Assembly (NCBI GenBank): GCA_030621785.1
Contig: JAUXGZ010000004.1
Span: 1-51,060, forward strand
Source: Gammaproteobacteria bacterium
Lineage (GTDB): Bacteria > Pseudomonadota > Gammaproteobacteria > DSM-19610
Length of the DNA stretch: 51,060 nucleotides
Direction of reading: 5' to 3'
A program made the position numbers and the translations under genes. Below the pieces are notes generated by a model. It was given only the letters and a program-made list of their open reading frames with translations. It was not told the DNA's origin and made no database searches. Of the stretch, positions 46,101 through 51,060 are shown piece by piece (within the stretch, counting starts at the first letter, position 1; each line of letters begins with the position of its first letter).

Positions 46101-46145
46101 TAATACGGTAACCTGTTTCCATTCCAGGTTGCCGTATTATTTTCT
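46101..46145 (+). terminator. Strong terminator after the first yceI gene
   Basis: A 15-base stem (46101-46115 with 46125-46139, including one T-G pair) with a 9-base loop, followed by ATTATTTTCTC. It ends the yceI transcript just before the tetR promoter. Confidence 0.8.
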
Positions 46146-46146
46146 C

Positions 46147-46175
46147 TTGACATTGACCGACCGGTCAACTATGTT
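46147..46175 (+). promoter_or_regulatory. tetR promoter, apparently giving a leaderless transcript
   Basis: TTGACA (46147-46152) and TATGTT (46170-46175) are 17 bases apart. Transcription would start near 46182, which is the A of the tetR ATG. No Shine-Dalgarno precedes that ATG, so the message is probably leaderless. Confidence 0.7.
46153..46168. promoter_or_regulatory. TetR operator in the tetR promoter
   Basis: TTGACCGACCGGTCAA is an inverted repeat (TTGACC / GGTCAA, 4-base centre) lying exactly between minus-35 and minus-10, where a bound repressor would block polymerase. It shares GACCGGTC with a second site at 46810-46819, which supports autoregulation. Confidence 0.7.
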
Positions 46176-46181
46176 TCGTTC

Positions 46182-46775
46182 ATGGAACCGCTCAAGGATA
46201 CAAGGCAACGCTTGCTGGATACTGCCCGGGAGTTGTTTTACCAGCGCAGCTATGCGGATGTCGGTGTCCAGGAAATCTGCCAGACCGCGGGTGTAAAGAA
46301 GGGCAGTTTCTATCATTTTTTTCCTTCCAAGCGCGATCTGACCCTGGCGGTGCTGGATGAATCCTGGGGCGGGTTCAGGGAATCTCTTCTGGGCAATGTG
46401 TTTCAGCCGGATGTGCCGCCATTGCAGCGTCTCCACCGTTTGCTGGATATGGCATACCAGCATCACAAGGCTATGAAAGAGCAGTGCGGTCACGTTCTGG
46501 GTTGTCCGTACGGCAATCTGGCTGGTGAGATGAGTACCCAGGACGAACCCATTCGGGTGCGCGTGAACCGGATTTTCAGAGAACTGGAAGCGCCGATCGC
46601 CGCCGCGCTTGACGAGGCTGTTGCCGCCGGCGATGTGCAGGCGCTGGATACCACCGCCACCGCGGCCGCTATGGTTGCCTATCTGGAGGGGCTGTCGCTA
46701 ATGGCCAAGACTCGTAACGACCCTGAAGTCATCACCAAACTCGGTCCCGCTATGCTGGACCTTGCTATTCGATAA
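46182..46775 (+). CDS. TetR/AcrR-family transcriptional regulator
   Basis: 197 residues: an N-terminal helix-turn-helix (YADVGVQEICQTAGVKKGSFYHFFPSKRDLTLAVL, split over three helices) and an all-helical ligand domain with DMAYQHHKAMKEQCGHVLGCPYGN. It likely represses itself and the neighbouring yceI genes through the GACCGGTC operators. The inducer is unknown, but a small hydrophobic molecule is usual for this family. The ATG has no ribosome-binding site because it appears to be the first transcribed codon. Confidence 0.88.
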   Translation: MEPLKDTRQRLLDTARELFYQRSYADVGVQEICQTAGVKKGSFYHFFPSKRDLTLAVLDESWGGFRESLLGNVFQPDVPPLQRLHRLLDMAYQHHKAMKEQCGHVLGCPYGNLAGEMSTQDEPIRVRVNRIFRELEAPIAAALDEAVAAGDVQALDTTATAAAMVAYLEGLSLMAKTRNDPEVITKLGPAMLDLAIR

Positions 46776-46809
46776 GTTACTACTGGTCTGTTTTGCACTG
46801 CGACTAAAC

Positions 46810-46819
46810 TGACCGGTCA
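46810..46819. promoter_or_regulatory. Second TetR operator, before the second yceI gene
   Basis: TGACCGGTCA is a perfect 10-base palindrome that repeats the core of the tetR operator. It lies 22 bases upstream of ATG 46842, so the regulator probably controls this gene too. No clear minus-10/minus-35 pair was seen around it. Confidence 0.6.
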
Positions 46820-46841
46820 ACCAAGGCAGGGAGAATACGTC

Positions 46842-47432
46842 ATGAATCGATTTGTACGGGTGGCACTGATGGTTTTGGTTCTGGCTGCCAGCCAGCCGTT
46901 TGCGATGCAGGCCCGGGCAGAAAGCGTGCCTGAAGAGTTGTCCTCCATGGTGACCGAGCTGCATGATATTTATGTGCATTTCAAGGTCAGGGTGTTTGGC
47001 CTGGCGCGGATTACCGGCAGATTTGAGCGCTTGCAGGGGGAGGTGATTACCACCCGGGATGGAGTCGCGACAGATGTTCGCATGCACATCGAGGTTGCCA
47101 GTATAACCACGGACGATGGCTGGCGGGATGCGTATTTGCGGGGTGATTCCTTTTTTGAGGCGGGTCGCTATCCGCGCATTGTGTTCTCCGGTTCCTGTGA
47201 GGATGCTACCGGGCAACACGCACGCATTGTCGGCAACATGAGTTTGCACGGGGTAACCCGTCCGGTTGTTTTTCGTGTGGAGCCGGTAGCTTCAGAGGAT
47301 GGTGGCGGTGCGGAAAGCTACCTGGCGACAGCTGTCATCCGGCGCAGTGACTTTGGCCTCCATAGCTTGCAGCACGTTGTCGGTGACGAAGTGGAAATCG
47401 TCGTTGCGATGGGGAGCGGTGCAGGCGGATAA
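46842..47432 (+). CDS. YceI-family periplasmic protein, second copy
   Basis: 196 residues: signal peptide (cut near MQARAES) and a YceI domain with YVHFKVRVFGLARITGRFERLQG, FFEAGRYPRIVFSG and GNMSLHGVTRPVVFRVEP, ending in SDFGLHSLQHVVGDEVEI. It is shorter than and clearly diverged from the first copy, so this is not a recent duplicate. A GGGAG ribosome-binding site precedes ATG 46842. A small gene follows after 34 bases. Confidence 0.86.
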   Translation: MNRFVRVALMVLVLAASQPFAMQARAESVPEELSSMVTELHDIYVHFKVRVFGLARITGRFERLQGEVITTRDGVATDVRMHIEVASITTDDGWRDAYLRGDSFFEAGRYPRIVFSGSCEDATGQHARIVGNMSLHGVTRPVVFRVEPVASEDGGGAESYLATAVIRRSDFGLHSLQHVVGDEVEIVVAMGSGAGG

Positions 47433-47466
47433 TGTCGCCTGGCCGCGGTATCGACGGGAAGGGAAC

Positions 47467-47664
47467 ATGAACGGAAAAATGCTGGTCTACCTCGCCTTGC
47501 TGGTTGGTGCGGGGACCTGGGCGCTGTACACCTGGCGTGACTCCCAGCCGCCGGATCAGGAGCAGATCGAACGTTGCAACGAGCTGGTGCGCGGTATGCC
47601 TGAAAATACCCGGGAGGAGATCGATCGCAGTATCAGTCGCTTTGTCGATTGTCTTGACGAGTGA
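47467..47664 (+). CDS. Small membrane-anchored protein, 65 aa
   Basis: 65 residues: one hydrophobic helix (about 4-20, KMLVYLALLVGAGTWALY) and an acidic soluble tail with two cysteines (RCNELV and VDCLDE). No family was recognised. AGGGAAC directly upstream of ATG supports translation. It follows the second yceI gene and may be in its operon. Its last 32 bases overlap the end of the convergent mscS gene. Confidence 0.55.
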   Translation: MNGKMLVYLALLVGAGTWALYTWRDSQPPDQEQIERCNELVRGMPENTREEIDRSISRFVDCLDE

Positions 47665-49381
47665 GGCCGGTGTCGTCGTACGGGACGGGTAAGGCGAAAC
47701 GGACGTGCATCGATTCGGCCAGTTTCAGAATCTGCATCAGGATGCGTTGCCGTTCTTCCTGTTCGGTCTGCCAGTCGGGAACTTCCAGGTAGAAATTAAC
47801 CAGAATCTGCAGCCCGTATTCGCCGAAATCATCCAGCCGTATACGGTATTCGTCCTTGCGCGTGCTGGGGTCGTCGATAACAATTTCGCGGATTGCGGCG
47901 ACGAACGCCTCCACCCGGTCGGCGGGCGTGTCATAGCGGATCTGTAGCACGGTGCGTACCCGTCGGTAGTGGCGTAATTCCATGTTGTCGACGGTGCTGT
48001 TGACCAGCGTGTTGCTGGGAATGGATACCAGCGAGTCATAGAAGGTGCGAATGCGCGTGCTGCGGAAGCCGATGCTTTCCACTACGCCTTCGGTATCCCC
48101 CAGCTTGATCCAGTGTCCTACGCGGAAAGGTTTCTCGAACATGATGAGCAACGAGCCCAGCAGGTTGGCGAGACTGTCCTTGGCTGCCAGTGCCACCGCG
48201 ATACCGCCGACACCGAGGCCGGCGATTACCGAGTAGGCCGGGATACCCAGGTGCTGGGCACCGACGACCAGGATGGTGATCGAAAGTATGGTGGCAAACA
48301 GTCGTATGCCCAGGCGGATAAGCTGGCTGTCAATGCTGCCGGTGTTCAGTTGCTGGGCGGTAACGATGCTTTCAGCCAGGGCATGGCTGCCGCTCCACAC
48401 CAGCCAGGTCAGCGAAAGGGTGAACATGGCCCACAAGGCCAGCGTGCTGAGCTCCATCACCGCGCCACTGAGTCGCAGGTTCCAGCTGAAGATATGTACG
48501 AGCAACGGTACCAGCACCAGCACCAGTGCGGGTGGCACCAGACCGGCCCACAGCTCCCGCAACCCCTGGTTGGCGCCGTAGCTCACCCAGGCCCTGGCGG
48601 CCCGGCGACCCAGCCGGTATACCAGCATCGCGGCCAGCAGCACCACTGCGACACCGAACCAGCGCCACAGCGGCTGATCCAGCAGCAGGGTTGTCGACCA
48701 GTCAGGCAGTGCGTTCATCCAGCGGTAGGGAACCACCTTGTACAGACCGCCACCGCCGTAACGGTAGCGTTCGTACCAGCCGGCCGTTGCGCCAGGGAGG
48801 TAGGGCAGGTGCTGTATTTTGCGGTAGAATTCGGGGATCCGCTCAACCGTTTCCGGTGAAAACAGGTATTCACCGGCGCGCGCGCCCTGTTCGACCCGGG
48901 CGATGGTGATTTCGGTATTGGGGATGGTCCACTGCCTGAATTCCCTGGATCGCATGTCCGTAGCGTCGGGAACTGTTTCGAATGGCGGTAGATCGATGCG
49001 ATCCAGCACTTCTTTTAGCTGTAATACCCGGGCTTCCGCCAGTTTGTCTGCCAGCGCCTGCGGCATTTCGCTCAGATCCAGCGTCCCCCGGATACGTTCC
49101 AGTTGCTGCAGTGCCTGGTTTACCTCGGCCTGTTCTGCAGCCGAAAGGTACAACCGTTTTGACGCAAAATAGGAGCGGATTATCTTGCCGATCTGTACGT
49201 GGGTTCTGTTCAGTGTTTCCACGAAACCCTGCAGTGTGTCCCGTGGACTGCCCGTGGTGGCTGGCTGGAGCGGGTTCGGGCCGCTGTTGTCAGCCAACGG
49301 GCTGCCGGTCAGCGTCAGCAGGCTGATCAGCAGCAAGCAGTTCAGTTGCGGGAAACGCATCGATGGAAGAAATCCGGACAT
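47633..49381 (-). CDS. MscS-family mechanosensitive channel with periplasmic N-terminal domain
   Basis: 582 residues. Signal peptide (MRFPQLNCLLLISLLTLTGSPLA with a preceding MSGFLPS), then about 200 periplasmic residues, and at least four membrane helices. The pore region is GLGVGGIAVALAAKDSLANLLGSLLIMFEKPF, followed by the MscS beta domain (VESIGFRSTRIRTFYDSLVSIPSN). A downstream in-frame ATG at 49360 would give a tidier signal peptide. It opens under membrane tension to protect against osmotic downshift. This is the second MscS gene in the window, of different architecture from the first. Confidence 0.88.
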   Translation of the reverse strand: MSGFLPSMRFPQLNCLLLISLLTLTGSPLADNSGPNPLQPATTGSPRDTLQGFVETLNRTHVQIGKIIRSYFASKRLYLSAAEQAEVNQALQQLERIRGTLDLSEMPQALADKLAEARVLQLKEVLDRIDLPPFETVPDATDMRSREFRQWTIPNTEITIARVEQGARAGEYLFSPETVERIPEFYRKIQHLPYLPGATAGWYERYRYGGGGLYKVVPYRWMNALPDWSTTLLLDQPLWRWFGVAVVLLAAMLVYRLGRRAARAWVSYGANQGLRELWAGLVPPALVLVLVPLLVHIFSWNLRLSGAVMELSTLALWAMFTLSLTWLVWSGSHALAESIVTAQQLNTGSIDSQLIRLGIRLFATILSITILVVGAQHLGIPAYSVIAGLGVGGIAVALAAKDSLANLLGSLLIMFEKPFRVGHWIKLGDTEGVVESIGFRSTRIRTFYDSLVSIPSNTLVNSTVDNMELRHYRRVRTVLQIRYDTPADRVEAFVAAIREIVIDDPSTRKDEYRIRLDDFGEYGLQILVNFYLEVPDWQTEQEERQRILMQILKLAESMHVRFALPVPYDDTGLTRQDNRQSD

Positions 49382-49414
49382 GTGAACAGCTTACTGCCGT
49401 ATGCCTGCAAAGGG

Positions 49415-49435
49415 TAGCCACCGGCGGCTATTTTT
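49415..49435 (+). terminator. T-tailed hairpin upstream of the mscS gene
   Basis: TAGCC (49415-49419) and GGCTA (49426-49430) pair around ACCGGC, followed by five T. On the plus strand it would end any transcript running antisense through the mscS gene; no plus-strand gene ends nearby. It could be incidental. Confidence 0.35.
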
Positions 49436-49476
49436 AGAGTGATCCCGGGCAGACTTCTTTCCGGTTAAATACTGAT

Positions 49477-49547
49477 GCCGGTCAATCAATTGCCGGTCGC
49501 AAAGATATATATTGGTGCTGAGGGTGCAGGAGTGGTGATTGACCGGC
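49477..49547. repeat. 11-base inverted repeat flanking the cytochrome promoter region
   Basis: GCCGGTCAATC (49477-49487) and GATTGACCGGC (49537-49547) are perfect inverted copies 49 bases apart. The half-sites resemble the GGTCAA/TTGACC arms of the tetR operator. They may be a pair of sites for a looping regulator upstream of the cytochrome gene. Confidence 0.5.
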
Positions 49548-49609
49548 GTCGGTGGGTCGTTGTCCGGTGAGTCGTTGCGATCCGGCTGTCCGGAGGGGAG
49601 TGTTCTATT

Positions 49610-50509
49610 ATGAAGGCAATCAGTGCAGTAGTTGTCGTGCTTGGCTGGGTTGTTGGCATGCATGAAGTAAGGGCCTTTGACAACCCTTTCGAACGGGGTA
49701 TGTACGTATCCTATGCTGCGGGTTGTGCCACCTGTCATACGCGTAGCGAATTTCTGGCCGGGGGGCGGCCGATCAGTACGCCTGTAGGAATTTTCTATAC
49801 GCCAAATATTACACCCGATAGAAAATATGGCCTTGGTTCCTGGACCGAGGAGAATTTTGTACGCGCCATGCGTGAAGGAATCGGGGCGAAAGGCGAATAT
49901 CTCTACCCGGCCTGTCCCTATCCATCGTTCAGCAGCATGACCGAGGATGACCGTTCCGATTTATGGGTCTATCTGAACTCGCAATATCCGGTAGCAAAGG
50001 AAAATCAGGTGCATGTGCTGCCCTGGTTCCTGTCGTCCAGAAAATTGCTGGCCACCTGGCAAAGGAGCTGGTTTGAACCGGGCCGGTTTATCGATGATCC
50101 GAGCCGGTCGAAGCAGTGGAACCGCGGTGCCTATCTGGTCGAGGTGCTGGGACATTGTGGTGAGTGTCATACGCCCCGCGGTTCCCTGGGCAGGCCCGAC
50201 CAGCACTATTATCTTGCCGGAGCGCACAAGGGAACGGAGGGACTCGTTATCCCCAATATCACACCGGACTGGCGCACCGGTATTGGTCGCTGGTCAGGCG
50301 CCGAGCTGGAGGAGTTTCTCTATACCGGTGAGCGGCCCGACGGAACTCTCGCCCGGAGCCTGATGCAGGAAGTACTGCGAACCAGTATTATGCATCTCGT
50401 CGCGGAAGACCGGCGGGCAATCGCGGCCTATCTTCGTTCCCTGCCGCCGATGTACCATAATCCACACCTCATGGTCGACCCGTTTGAAGAGGATGATCAT
50501 TTCCAGTAG
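49610..50509 (+). CDS. Di-haem cytochrome c
   Basis: 299 residues. Signal peptide (cut near VRAFD), then two class I cytochrome c domains with haem motifs CATCH (C39, C42, H43) and CGECH (C183, C186, H187). Candidate axial methionines and a conserved NITPD turn appear in each half (residues 66-70 and again near 225). The arrangement matches the cytochrome subunit of alcohol/aldehyde dehydrogenases and related periplasmic electron carriers. No dehydrogenase gene is adjacent in the window. A GGAGGGG ribosome-binding site precedes ATG 49610. Confidence 0.9.
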   Translation: MKAISAVVVVLGWVVGMHEVRAFDNPFERGMYVSYAAGCATCHTRSEFLAGGRPISTPVGIFYTPNITPDRKYGLGSWTEENFVRAMREGIGAKGEYLYPACPYPSFSSMTEDDRSDLWVYLNSQYPVAKENQVHVLPWFLSSRKLLATWQRSWFEPGRFIDDPSRSKQWNRGAYLVEVLGHCGECHTPRGSLGRPDQHYYLAGAHKGTEGLVIPNITPDWRTGIGRWSGAELEEFLYTGERPDGTLARSLMQEVLRTSIMHLVAEDRRAIAAYLRSLPPMYHNPHLMVDPFEEDDHFQ

Positions 50510-50693
50510 TGGCGGAACTCCAGGTGGTTCCAGGTGAAGCTGCGTGGATAACACCATGCGCATGACATTCCAGGATCTAGGTGGAGTCATGAAGGCCTGT
50601 CCACATCTACTGACGCAGCGGCAATTGAAACCGTAATCGGGTTACAGAGGCGTAAGATGTTCAGCTGTATTGGCAGGAATAATCGGAGGCGTC

Positions 50694-51060
50694 ATGAAAC
50701 GATTTAAGAACATTCTTCTGGTTTGTAATTTTGATGCGAAGCAGCACATGGCTATGGAGCGTGCCGTGTCGCTGGCCAAACAAAACGAGGCGCGCCTGAC
50801 GCTGTTTTCCGTGGTCAAGGAACTTCCAGCGGATGCGCGCATGGCAATCACCAGCATGCTGCCCCAGGAGCTTCTTGAGCTGGTGATCAATGATCGTCAG
50901 GAAAAGGTTGATGCACTTGCCGCCGACATGGGCCGGCAAGAGGTTGATACAAGAACGCAGGTGGTGACCGGAACGCCGTTCCTGGAGATTGTCCGTCAGG
51001 TGCTGCGTGACAAGCACGATCTGGTTATTCTGGCGGCGGAAGGAAAGGGCGGCGTCAAGG
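50694..51060 (+). CDS. Universal stress protein (UspA family), truncated by window end
   Basis: About 122 codons are present, starting at ATG 50694 behind GGAGG. The first strand FKNILLVCNFD, the helix AMERAVSLAKQNEARLTLFSVVKELP and the strand VVTGTPFLEIVRQVLRDKHDLVILAAEGKGG are typical of the Usp fold. The ATP-binding G-x2-G-x9-G motif lies beyond the window edge, and a tandem second Usp domain is possible. The 184 bases between this gene and the cytochrome gene show nothing clear. Confidence 0.85.
   Translation, partial: MKRFKNILLVCNFDAKQHMAMERAVSLAKQNEARLTLFSVVKELPADARMAITSMLPQELLELVINDRQEKVDALAADMGRQEVDTRTQVVTGTPFLEIVRQVLRDKHDLVILAAEGKGGVK

Overview
The window is chromosomal DNA of a gammaproteobacterium, about 57-60% G+C by eye and outside the Enterobacterales. 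The evidence is conserved gene order: rsmI / lpoA-yraN-dolP, then queG / nnr-tsaE-amiB-mutL-miaA-hfq-hflX-hflK-hflC-DUF2065-hisZ-purA. The hisZ gene and the endonuclease-type motif in MutL argue against an enteric; the exact order cannot be fixed. No tRNA, rRNA, insertion sequence, prophage or CRISPR array was seen.

Layout. (1) 1-2513: a truncated EAL-domain remnant, then UDP-glucose dehydrogenase and UDP-glucuronate 4-epimerase on the minus strand. (2) 2644-10990: the most unusual block. It holds a Tam41-like cytidylyltransferase, a lipid kinase of the DAG/ceramide kinase fold, a calcineurin-like phosphoesterase, a MobA-like nucleotidyltransferase, a GNAT-fold acyltransferase of the bacterial ceramide synthase type, a fatty acyl-AMP ligase and a CerR-like NAD(P)-dependent epimerase/reductase. 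Together they look like a ceramide or related N-acyl lipid pathway with a phosphorylated, CTP-activated headgroup. Serine palmitoyltransferase and the dedicated ACP are not in the window. (3) 10995-16324: a GlcD-type flavin dehydrogenase and the envelope set dolP-yraN-lpoA, with rsmI divergent. (4) 16305-30403: the queG/nnr to purA housekeeping block. (5) 30416-34215: a GGDEF-EAL c-di-GMP enzyme and an archaeal-type thymidine/AMP phosphorylase. (6) 34404-38020: a glycine-zipper lipoprotein, an MscS channel with a long coiled coil, a lipoprotein of the endonuclease/exonuclease/phosphatase fold, and a DUF5329 protein. (7) 38207-40930: a small receiver-like protein coupled to RecQ, then a conserved hypothetical. 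(8) 41059-45221: the lipid-transport operon pqiA-pqiA-pqiB-pqiC with an OmpA-family lipoprotein. (9) 45414-47664: two YceI proteins around a TetR regulator with two matching operators. (10) 47633-51060: a second MscS channel, a di-haem cytochrome c and the start of a universal stress protein.

The window is rich in envelope functions. The candidate sphingolipid-type genes and the sugar-nucleotide genes could make unusual envelope lipids, and PqiABC (MCE) and LpoA/DolP/AmiB move lipid and maintain the wall. Many genes start with GTG or TTG, and the starts given were chosen by Shine-Dalgarno position and family length. Identifications rest on motif reading without database searches.
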